A stretch of 11,799 nucleotides of DNA from Bacteroidales bacterium (lineage in GTDB: Bacteria; Bacteroidota; Bacteroidia; Bacteroidales; UBA4181). Positions 6,013 to 11,799 of the stretch are shown one piece after another. A model generated the notes under the pieces. That model was not told the origin of the DNA. It worked only from the letters and a program-made list of their open reading frames with translations, and searched no databases. The stretch spans positions 1 to 11,799 of the forward strand of contig JAIRLS010000068.1 of the NCBI GenBank assembly GCA_031259205.1. Direction: 5' to 3'. Numbering within the stretch: position 1 is the stretch's first letter; each line of letters opens with the position of its first letter. Made by a program: the position numbers and the translations under genes.

Positions 6013-7080
6013 TCAATGTTTCGATTCAAATTCTTTCATAGTGTCAATTAAAGCCTGAACGCTCTCGACGGGCATGGCGTTATAGATGGAAGCACGGAAG
6101 CCTCCCACCGACCGGTGTCCTTTTAGCCCGACCATTCCACGGCTTTGGGCAAAGTCCAGAAAGTCTTTTTCCAATGCCTGATATTCTTCGTTCATGACGA
6201 AACAGACGTTCATTAACGAACGGTCTTCCGTTGCTGCTGTTCCTTTGAACAGTTTGTTGCGTTCGATTTCTTTGTACAGTATTTCAGCCTTTGCCTTGTT
6301 GCGTTTTTGCGCTCCGGTCACTCCGCCGTTGGCTTTGAGCCATTTCATCGTTTGAAGCGCGGTATAAACGGGCAAACAGGGAGGGGTATTGTACATGGAA
6401 CCGTTTTCAATGTGTATCTTGTAACTCAGCATCGAAGGGATGTACCGGGGAACCTTGACGAGCACGTCGTCTCTTACGATCACCAGCGTTACGCCTGCAC
6501 AGGAAAGGTTTTTCTGTGCGCCTGCATAAATCAGTCCGTAACGGGAAATATCCACAGGCCGGCTGAAAATGTCGGACGACATGTCGGCCACCAGATAGGG
6601 TTTTACTTTGGGGTCTTCAGACAGTTCGGTACCGAAAATCGTATTATTGGTGGTGATATGAAAATAATCCGCATCATCGGGAACCGTATAATTCTTAGGA
6701 ATATAGGAGAAATTGGCGTCTTTCGAACTGGCTACTTCCACTACTTCGCCGAACCCTCTGGCTTCTTTGATGGCTTTGCTTGCCCACGTGCCGGTGTTTA
6801 AATAAGCCGCCTTCTTTTCCAGTAAATTATAAGGCACCATGCAAAATTGCATACTTGCACCGCCGCCCAAAAAGAGCACCGAATAGCCTTCGGGAACCGA
6901 CAGCAACTCTTTTACCAACTCTCTCGCTTCCTGCATAACGGCGTCAAAATCCTTTCCGCGGTGAGATACTTCCATCACGGATAATCCGCTATTGTTGAAA
7001 TCCAGCACTGCTTGAGCCGTCGCTTCAATGGCTTCGCGGGGAAGGATAGACGGCCCCGCACTGAAATTATGTTTTTTCAT
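6013..7080 (-). CDS. serC: Phosphoserine aminotransferase
   Basis: 355 residues, full length. A class V PLP aminotransferase that converts 3-phosphohydroxypyruvate and glutamate to phosphoserine and 2-oxoglutarate. It also serves pyridoxine synthesis in some bacteria. Motifs are NFSAGPSILP (5-14), EVSHRGKDF (37-45), FLGGGASMQF (70-79, phosphate binding), LNTGTWA (94-100, Trp stacking on PLP), TTNNTIFGTE (143-152), DMSSDIFSRP (166-175), AGAQKNLSCAGV (186-197, PLP Lys190) and the C-terminal GLKGHRSVGGFRASIYNA region. It is first in the serC-serA-meaB operon, placing two consecutive serine-synthesis steps together. serB is not present here. A promoter-like box lies at 7130-7137. Confidence 0.96.
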   Translation of the reverse strand: MKKHNFSAGPSILPREAIEATAQAVLDFNNSGLSVMEVSHRGKDFDAVMQEARELVKELLSVPEGYSVLFLGGGASMQFCMVPYNLLEKKAAYLNTGTWASKAIKEARGFGEVVEVASSKDANFSYIPKNYTVPDDADYFHITTNNTIFGTELSEDPKVKPYLVADMSSDIFSRPVDISRYGLIYAGAQKNLSCAGVTLVIVRDDVLVKVPRYIPSMLSYKIHIENGSMYNTPPCLPVYTALQTMKWLKANGGVTGAQKRNKAKAEILYKEIERNKLFKGTAATEDRSLMNVCFVMNEEYQALEKDFLDFAQSRGMVGLKGHRSVGGFRASIYNAMPVESVQALIDTMKEFESKH

Positions 7081-7129
7081 TTATGATTCAATAAATTAGA
7101 TCAAATTTTAGCATTAAAAAATAAGCCCA

Positions 7130-7137
7130 CAAAATTA
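7130..7137 (-). promoter_or_regulatory. Candidate -7 box for serC-serA-meaB
   Basis: Read on the minus strand the bases are TAATTTTG, a match to TAnnTTTG. It lies 50 nt upstream of the serC ATG, predicting a start near 7124. The -33 element is not clear; a TTTG sits only about 10 nt upstream. The divergent 179-bp gap (7081-7259) is very AT-rich. Confidence 0.45.
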
Positions 7138-7219
7138 ACTGTTTTTTCAAAAAAAACCGGCTCTTTCGGAAAAAATAAAAAAAAAAGTAGTTTTACTATA
7201 ATGGTATTGATATTATGGT

Positions 7220-7227
7220 TATTTTTG
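7220..7227 (+). promoter_or_regulatory. Candidate -7 box for tatA
   Basis: TATTTTTG matches TAnnTTTG and lies 32 nt upstream of the tatA ATG, predicting a start near 7234 and a leader of about 25 nt. No convincing TTTG is present at the -33 position. Confidence 0.4.
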
Positions 7228-7259
7228 TTGCATTATTTATTCATTAAATCTTCGTAGTT

Positions 7260-7472
7260 ATGAATCTTTTTGTAGTAGTATTATTGGGAATGATTGGTCC
7301 CTGGCAGGCAGTTATCATAGTAGTTGCTTTATTGCTCCTGTTCGGAGGGAGAAAAATTCCCGAACTGATGAAAGGGCTGGGACAGGGCATGAAGGAATTC
7401 AGGAAGGCGACCAAAGATGAAAGCGGAACAGCTAATCCGGCGAAAGAACTTGATTCCAAGAACGAAAAATAA
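7260..7472 (+). CDS. tatA: Sec-independent protein translocase subunit TatA/E
   Basis: 70 residues, normal for a small TatA. A short periplasmic N-terminus precedes one transmembrane helix (about 12-28, GPWQAVIIVVALLLLF), the hinge FGGRKIPEL (28-36), an amphipathic helix KGLGQGMKEFRKA (38-50) and a charged, disordered tail. TatA oligomerises to form the passage through which folded proteins with twin-arginine signals cross the inner membrane, together with TatC. tatC is not adjacent in this window. The hydrophobic helix followed by FGGRKIPEL is diagnostic of TatA/E. TatB is less likely given the length and the GRKIPEL hinge. A candidate promoter lies at 7220-7227 and a strong terminator at 7495-7531, so it may be monocistronic. 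Confidence 0.93.
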   Translation: MNLFVVVLLGMIGPWQAVIIVVALLLLFGGRKIPELMKGLGQGMKEFRKATKDESGTANPAKELDSKNEK

Positions 7473-7494
7473 CATTCTCGCGCGATAAAATTAA

Positions 7495-7531
7495 AAAACC
7501 GGCAATCTTAATTGCGGATTGGCCGGTTTTG
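7495..7531 (+). terminator. Intrinsic terminator after tatA
   Basis: AAAACCGGCAATC (7495-7507) pairs with GATTGGCCGGTTTT (7517-7530): 13 bp with one bulged base and a 9-nt loop, ending in a short T-run. It lies 22 nt after the tatA stop and only 12 nt before the ATG of the peptidase gene. It therefore separates tatA from that gene or attenuates read-through into it. The A/T symmetry could make it bidirectional. Confidence 0.8.
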
Positions 7532-7542
7532 TCATTGGTAGC

Positions 7543-8415
7543 ATGAAAAATAGGTCCGCAAACAAAATAAAACGGAAGTTTTTTCATAAATTGAAATATA
7601 CTTACCGGCTGGTGTTTTATAACGACAGCACCTTTGCGGAGGTGTGGCATGTACGGTTCACGCTCATCAATATTCTGTCCCTTATCGGTACGATTTTTCT
7701 TTTACTGGTGGGCGGTTCCATTGCGCTGGTGATGTTTACTCCCATGCGCGAATGGGTACCCGGATACCCTACGCAAGCCATGAGAAACCAATTAATAGAA
7801 AATATTTTGCGAATCGATTCGTTGGAATATGAGAGTCAGGTGCGCGACAGATATTTTTCCGCCATCCGGTCTTTTATCACCGGCGAGGAAACGGAAGCGC
7901 CCGAATCGTTGCCGAACGGCTCCAACATCAATTATTCCAATATTACGTTTACGCGCTCGGAAGAAGATTCCTTGCTGCGCCGGCAAGTGGAAGAAGAAGA
8001 ACAATTCAATTTTGTCATGCGGCCGAATGTCCCCGTATCGTTGATCAATGCTCATTTTTTCAAACCTGTGGAGGGAATTGTCACCAATAAATTCGACCCG
8101 CAAACACGCCATTTCGGGATAGATCTGGTAGCCAATCCCAACGAAGTGGTGAAAGCCTCACTGGACGGCACTGTGATCATGTCGGTATGGACCATCGAAA
8201 CCGGCTACGTGGTACAGTTGCAACATGCCTCCAACATGCTGACCGTTTACAAGCACAATGCCAGCCTGTTGAAAAAAGCCGGCGAACAGGTGAAAGCCGG
8301 CGACGCCATTGCCATCATCGGCAATTCCGGCGAATTGACCTCCGGGCCTCACCTCCACTTTGAAATATGGCAAAACGGCAGGCCGGTCAATCCCGAAGAT
8401 TACATCGCTTTCTGA
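7543..8415 (+). CDS. Membrane-anchored M23 (LytM) metallopeptidase
   Basis: 290 residues. The N-terminus is basic and cytoplasmic (1-40), followed by one transmembrane helix (about 41-65), a variable acidic periplasmic linker (66-165, with EEEE at 150-153) and a C-terminal LytM domain (about 172-290). The zinc-site residues are intact: HFGIDL (His190, Asp194), His238 in VYKHN, and GPHLHFE (His270, His272). The enzyme probably cleaves peptide cross-links of peptidoglycan in the periplasm; the exact bond is not predictable. ATG 7543 was chosen. An in-frame TTG at 7519 lies inside the tatA terminator stem and is unlikely. The stop overlaps the dxr start by 1 nt (TGATG), so the two genes are probably co-transcribed and translationally coupled. 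Confidence 0.9.
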   Translation: MKNRSANKIKRKFFHKLKYTYRLVFYNDSTFAEVWHVRFTLINILSLIGTIFLLLVGGSIALVMFTPMREWVPGYPTQAMRNQLIENILRIDSLEYESQVRDRYFSAIRSFITGEETEAPESLPNGSNINYSNITFTRSEEDSLLRRQVEEEEQFNFVMRPNVPVSLINAHFFKPVEGIVTNKFDPQTRHFGIDLVANPNEVVKASLDGTVIMSVWTIETGYVVQLQHASNMLTVYKHNASLLKKAGEQVKAGDAIAIIGNSGELTSGPHLHFEIWQNGRPVNPEDYIAF

Positions 8416-9557
8416 TGAAAAAGAGAATCGCAGTGCTTGGCTCCACCGGTTCCATCGGGACACAGACGCTTGAGGTAGCGGCAGCACATCCGGATATTTT
8501 TGAAGTAGAAACCATTACCGCCAACAATCGCGTGGATGAACTCATAGCGCAAGCCATCCGTTTTCAACCCAATATTGTCGTTATCGGTAACAAAATGCAC
8601 TATAAGCGTCTGAAAGAGGCGCTGGCTTCATATCCCGTCAAAGTTTTCGCCGGCGACGACGCCATCGTGCAGGCAGTAACACTGCCGTCGGTCGATATGG
8701 CCGTCATTGCCCTGATCGGATTCAGCGGACTGTTGCCCGCCGTCAAAGCGATTGAAGCCGGAAAGGCGGTGGCGCTTGCCAACAAGGAAACGCTGGTAGT
8801 AGCGGGAGAATTAATAACGGAACTGGTCAAAAAGCATCAAGTCCCGCTATTGCCGGTCGATTCCGAACATTCCGCTATTTTTCAGTGTCTGCAAGGCGAG
8901 TCGCTTTCAAATGTCGAAAAATTGATCCTGACGGCTTCCGGAGGCCCTTTCCGTACCAAACTCGCCCACGAACTTAACGACGTGACGAAAGAAGACGCCC
9001 TGCAACACCCCTCGTGGAACATGGGAGCAGCCATCACCATCAACTCCGCTACCATGATGAACAAAGGCATGGAAGTTATCGAAGCCTGCCGCCTGTTTGG
9101 TATCCCTGCCGACCGTATCGAAGTAGTGGTGCATCCGCAGTCGGTGATCCATTCGATGGTACAGTTTATCGACGGTTCGGTAAAAGCGCAAATGGGAATA
9201 CCCGACATGATGATCCCCATCCGCTATGCCCTCGCTTATCCGCAACGCTTGCCCGCCGGCCATTCGCGAATCGACTTCGCCACCCGTTTTTCCCTGGACT
9301 TTGAAAAGCCCGATCTCAAAAGGTTCCCCTTGCTGGAGATGGCCTACCGCGTGTTGCGCGAAGGAGGCAACCAACCTTGTGTGATGAATGCAGCCAACGA
9401 AACCGCCGTTGCCGCCTTTCTGGAAGGACGTATCCACTATACCGATATTTACCGGCTGATCGAAAAAGCGTTGGCAACGATTCCCTTCATCCGGTATCCC
9501 ACCCTCGACGACTTGCAGGAAACACACCGGGAAACCATCCGGAAAACCCTTTGTTGA
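8415..9557 (+). CDS. dxr: 1-deoxy-D-xylulose 5-phosphate reductoisomerase
   Basis: 380 residues from ATG 8415. It rearranges and reduces DXP to 2-C-methyl-D-erythritol 4-phosphate with NADPH, the second step of the non-mevalonate isoprenoid pathway. It is the target of fosmidomycin. Motifs are NADPH loop LGSTGSIGTQTLEV (8-21), ALANKETLVVAGE (120-132), metal-binding VDSEHSAIFQ (148-157; Asp149, Glu151), LTASGGPFR (172-180), HPSWNMGAAITINSATMMNKGME (198-220; Glu220) and HPQSVIHSMV following it. Length is typical. The in-frame codon at 8367 lies inside the upstream peptidase gene; ATG 8415 gives the canonical MKKRIAVLGSTGS start and a 1-nt overlap with the peptidase stop. No other isoprenoid gene is nearby. 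Confidence 0.97.
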   Translation: MKKRIAVLGSTGSIGTQTLEVAAAHPDIFEVETITANNRVDELIAQAIRFQPNIVVIGNKMHYKRLKEALASYPVKVFAGDDAIVQAVTLPSVDMAVIALIGFSGLLPAVKAIEAGKAVALANKETLVVAGELITELVKKHQVPLLPVDSEHSAIFQCLQGESLSNVEKLILTASGGPFRTKLAHELNDVTKEDALQHPSWNMGAAITINSATMMNKGMEVIEACRLFGIPADRIEVVVHPQSVIHSMVQFIDGSVKAQMGIPDMMIPIRYALAYPQRLPAGHSRIDFATRFSLDFEKPDLKRFPLLEMAYRVLREGGNQPCVMNAANETAVAAFLEGRIHYTDIYRLIEKALATIPFIRYPTLDDLQETHRETIRKTLC

Positions 9558-9621
9558 CAATATTCAGGAAACATATTGTTAAAAAAAGATACCGGCAGTC
9601 CTCTATTTGAAAAAAATAGAC

Positions 9622-9629
9622 TACATTTG
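9622..9629 (+). promoter_or_regulatory. Candidate -7 box for the glycosyltransferase gene
   Basis: TACATTTG matches TAnnTTTG and lies 16 nt before the ATG at 9646, predicting a very short leader of about 10 nt. The -33 match is poor; the TTTG at 9606-9609 is only 12 nt away. The 88-nt gap after dxr also holds an AT-rich hairpin (9557-9563 with 9573-9579) without a T-tract. Confidence 0.4.
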
Positions 9630-9645
9630 CAACAAATATGCAAAA

Positions 9646-10776
9646 ATGATTATCGGATTTGATGCGAAAAGGGCTTTTGCCAACCATACAGGATTAGGTA
9701 ATTACAGCCGGTACATTATCAACAACCTGTCGGTGTATTGTCCCGAACACAGTTATCAGCTTTATGCCCCCAAAGATACCCGTCATCCGGATTTGGCAAA
9801 AATCCGGCAAGCCGACAATATCTGCGTTCATTTTCCCCGCGGGTTGAACCGGTTGGTTTCTTCGGCGTGGAGAACCAAATTCATCCTGAACGATTTGGTA
9901 GCTAACGGCGTGGAACTGTACCATGGATTGAGCAACGAAATACCCGTCGGATTGAAAAAAGCCGGCATCCGTTCTGTGGTAACCGTTCACGACTTGATTT
10001 TTTTGCGTTACCCGGGCTATTACCGGCCTGCCGACCGGATGATTTATCTGAAAAAGATAAAATACGCCTGTCTTGAAGCCGATCATATCGTCACGGTGAG
10101 CGAATGTACGCAACGTGACGTGATTTCTTTCTTCGGCGTTGCCCCCCAGAAGGTCAGCATCATTTATCAGGGATGCGACGCCTCCTTTCACTCGCCTGCA
10201 GGAGAAGACAAAATCAGGGAGGTGCGAAAAAAATACGAATTACCGGAAAAATTTATCCTGAATGTCGGTACGATGGAGGCACGGAAGAATTTACTGCTTG
10301 CAGTGAAAGCCATGCGGCACATCGACGCGGACATTCATCTGGTGGCGGTGGGAAAAGAAACAGCATACACGGCGCAAATCAAGGAATTTATCGCTCAACA
10401 CCATCTCGGCGCCCGGGTACGCCTCCTGACCGGCGTGCCTTTAAAGGACTTGCCGGCAATATACCAGTCGTCGTTGCTCTTTGTATACCCTTCATTTTAC
10501 GAGGGTTTTGGGATTCCGGTCATTGAGGCCTTATATTCCGGGATTCCGGTAGTGGCTGCCATTGGTTCCTGCCTGCTGGAAGCGGGCGGCCACCATTCTA
10601 TTTATGTACAGCCCGAAAATGAAATGGCTTTGGCAGACGCCGTGAAAAAAATCATTTCCAACGATACCCTGCGTAAAAAAATGATTGTTGAAGGGAAAAA
10701 ACACGCTTTCCACTTCGACGACCAACTGCTTGCCCAGCAGATGATACAACTTTACCACAGGGTGCTTGCGCAGTGA
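9646..10776 (+). CDS. GT4-family glycosyltransferase
   Basis: 376 residues from ATG 9646, a soluble or peripheral GT-B fold enzyme. The N-terminal acceptor domain begins MIIGFDAKRAFANHTGLGNYSRYI, with the glycine-rich loop near residues 14-20. It includes HGLSNEIP and TVHDLIFLRYP. The C-terminal donor domain contains ILNVGTMEARKN (about 204-215, Arg/Lys contacting the nucleotide-sugar phosphates) and YEGFGIPVIEA (285-295), which holds the E-x7-E signature (Glu286 and Glu294) of retaining GT4 enzymes. Sugar donor and acceptor cannot be told from sequence; lipopolysaccharide, capsule or glycoprotein mannosylation are all possible. An in-frame TTG at 9607 would add 13 residues (MKKIDYICNKYAK) but would lie upstream of the candidate promoter. 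The gene follows dxr by 88 nt and is the last gene before element copy B. Confidence 0.9.
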   Translation: MIIGFDAKRAFANHTGLGNYSRYIINNLSVYCPEHSYQLYAPKDTRHPDLAKIRQADNICVHFPRGLNRLVSSAWRTKFILNDLVANGVELYHGLSNEIPVGLKKAGIRSVVTVHDLIFLRYPGYYRPADRMIYLKKIKYACLEADHIVTVSECTQRDVISFFGVAPQKVSIIYQGCDASFHSPAGEDKIREVRKKYELPEKFILNVGTMEARKNLLLAVKAMRHIDADIHLVAVGKETAYTAQIKEFIAQHHLGARVRLLTGVPLKDLPAIYQSSLLFVYPSFYEGFGIPVIEALYSGIPVVAAIGSCLLEAGGHHSIYVQPENEMALADAVKKIISNDTLRKKMIVEGKKHAFHFDDQLLAQQMIQLYHRVLAQ

Positions 10777-10800
10777 ACTGAAAACGAAGGAAAAATCCGT

Positions 10801-11245
10801 TTAATTCTTTTTTTGAGGCGCTATGAAAAACAATTCTTCTGACCTCCACGAAAGCGCGAAGGTGAGAAGGCGCGAAGGCGCGAATGTAGAGGCGCACGGC
10901 GTGCGTCTGAAAGCGCGAAAGCCATCCTTTAGAGAATGCGGAACGTCCTGAAAAGACGTAACTTTCATAACCGCAGGTTAACGACCTGCGGAAGCCTGTC
11001 CGTAGCTTCTTCTGCCTGAATTTTCAATTCAGGCAGCCGCACTGCTGTGGGAGGCTGCCTTGCCGCCGGTCAGCGACCGGCGGTTATGAAAATCAAGTCC
11101 CGCAGGGACACTTTGTGTTACTTCTGCGACTTCGTGGTTAAAAAAAAGTCCCCGCAGGGACTTTTAAAAGGGATAGGAAGAAAACGGGAAACAAAACACG
11201 GATGGAACAGTCCACTGATCCATAGCGCCTCAAAAAAAGAATTAA
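10801..11245. mobile_element. MITE-like inverted-repeat element, copy B
   Basis: A 445-bp second copy with perfect terminal repeats at 10801-10824 and 11222-11245 (25 bp counting the next base), in the same orientation as copy A. It keeps the same hairpin order: 10890-10908, 10943-10959, 10971-10991, 11014-11034, 11063-11083. Relative to copy A it has a shorter GC-rich left part (one copy of the 19-bp hairpin instead of three). It also has an extra segment of about 50 bp, so that two GTCCC/GGGAC hairpins (11097-11109 and 11144-11165) replace the single one. CCGT flanks both ends (10797-10800 and 11246-11249), a possible 4-bp target duplication. The right terminus overlaps the stop codon of nth. 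No transposase is encoded. The copy lies between the 3' ends of convergent genes, where its hairpins could also act in transcript ends. Confidence 0.8.
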
Positions 11246-11799
11246 CCGTTCATTGCGGGCGTTTGGCCGGAAGCGTACCGGCACAGCCGTTTCAATCCGC
11301 ATTCGCTACAATTGGGGTTGCGTGCCGTACAGACATAGCGTCCGTGGAGAATGAGCCAGTGATGGGCAATGCTCCACAAATGGCGGGGGATATATTCGGT
11401 CAGTTGCCGTTCTGCATCCAGTGGCGTTTTTGCGTTGACGGTCAGACATAAGCGCCCGGAAACGCGGAACACATGAGTATCTACCGCCAGTGCAGGCTGT
11501 TTGAAAACAATGGAAACGATGACATTGGCCGTCTTTCGCCCTACACCTGGAAGTTGCCTCAAGTCGTCAATGGAATCGGGTACCCGTCCCCCGAACTTTT
11601 CCGTCACCATGCGCGCCATCCCTACCAGATGTTTCGATTTACTGTTGGGATAGGAACAGCGTCCGATCATGTCAAACACTTCTTCGGGAGTGGCTTCGGC
11701 AAGGATTTCCGGTGACGGATATTTTTCAAACAGGGCGGGCGTAATCATATTCACGCGCTTGTCGGTGCATTGAGCCGACAGCATCACCGCGACCAGCAG
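11242..11799 (-). CDS. nth: Endonuclease III, 5' end outside the window
   Basis: 185 residues are visible; about 30 N-terminal residues lie beyond the right edge. The frame stays open to 11799 (LLVAVMLSAQCTDKRVN), so the GTG at 11787 is not the start. The protein is a bifunctional DNA glycosylase/AP lyase that removes oxidised pyrimidines in base-excision repair. The helix-hairpin-helix LPGVGRKTANV carries the catalytic Lys, VDTHVFRV the catalytic Asp, and CTARNPNCSECGLKRLC gives C-x6-C-x2-C-x5-C for the [4Fe-4S] cluster. The C-terminus ends ASGQTPAMNG and the TAA stop (11242-11244) lies inside the terminal repeat of element copy B. The stop was therefore probably created or moved by the insertion, though all known functional residues are upstream of it. 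Confidence 0.95.
   Translation of the reverse strand: MLVAVMLSAQCTDKRVNMITPALFEKYPSPEILAEATPEEVFDMIGRCSYPNSKSKHLVGMARMVTEKFGGRVPDSIDDLRQLPGVGRKTANVIVSIVFKQPALAVDTHVFRVSGRLCLTVNAKTPLDAERQLTEYIPRHLWSIAHHWLILHGRYVCTARNPNCSECGLKRLCRYASGQTPAMNG

Noticed and set aside
6008..6016. TTG 6016 as serA start
   Set aside because: It overlaps the serC stop and adds only MKE before the canonical ATG at 6007, which gives the usual family N-terminus.
7519..7542. TTG 7519 as start of the M23 peptidase
   Set aside because: It lies inside the terminator stem; ATG 7543 gives a normal basic N-terminus before the membrane helix.
8907..9560. 217-codon minus-strand frame opposite dxr
   Set aside because: Antisense shadow of a strongly conserved enzyme gene.
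9557..9580. Hairpin after dxr as an intrinsic terminator
   Set aside because: A 7-bp AT-only stem (ACAATAT/ATATTGT) followed by A's rather than T's; too weak and wrongly tailed.
9607..9645. TTG 9607 as start of the glycosyltransferase
   Set aside because: The added residues precede the usual MIIGFDAKRA start, and a TAnnTTTG box lies between the two candidates.
11047..11451. Plus-strand 134-codon frame spanning element B and the antisense of nth
   Set aside because: It crosses from the element into the antisense strand of a clearly coding gene; no family resemblance.
1..11799. tRNA, rRNA, phage, toxin-antitoxin or defence genes
   Set aside because: None could be recognised on either strand; all long frames are accounted for by housekeeping or envelope genes.

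Overview
The window looks like chromosomal DNA of a member of the Bacteroidota, most likely Bacteroidales. The reasons are promoter-like TAnnTTTG boxes, a SusC-type N-terminal extension (carboxypeptidase-regulatory-like domain followed by LDEVLVVAFGTEKK) on a secreted protein, a short SerA with Lys in place of the catalytic His, and A-rich start regions without clear Shine-Dalgarno sequences. No taxonomic search could be run.

Layout. Positions 1-981 carry no convincing gene: an intrinsic terminator for a gene left of the window (12-53), a plain AT-rich stretch (54-137), a 422-bp inverted-repeat element (copy A, 170-591), a 22-bp tandem array (594-869) and an AT-rich leader. Then come a secreted VWA-domain protein (982-2820), a 457-bp intergenic region with dispersed repeats and a good promoter, and a queuosine-precursor transporter (3278-3961). 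Convergent to it is a minus-strand operon, serC-serA-meaB (7080 down to 3977), covering two steps of serine synthesis plus the MeaB GTPase chaperone of B12-dependent methylmalonyl-CoA mutase. Divergent from serC are tatA (7260-7472) with its own terminator, an M23 peptidase, dxr (overlapping the peptidase by 1 nt) and a GT4 glycosyltransferase (9646-10776). A second copy of the element (copy B, 10801-11245) lies between the glycosyltransferase and a convergent endonuclease III gene, nth, which runs off the right edge.

The genes are mostly housekeeping: serine synthesis, isoprenoid synthesis (dxr), protein export (tatA), cell-wall hydrolysis (M23), queuosine salvage and base-excision repair. 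They do not form one pathway. The protein genes show no new system.

The most unusual content is the pair of elements about 10 kb apart. Each is bounded by perfect 24-bp terminal inverted repeats and packed with short hairpins, mostly 7-9 bp stems with 3-nt loops, some with compensating base changes. They look like non-autonomous, MITE-like elements. Copy A appears to have inserted into the 22-bp tandem array, and the terminus of copy B supplies the stop codon of nth.
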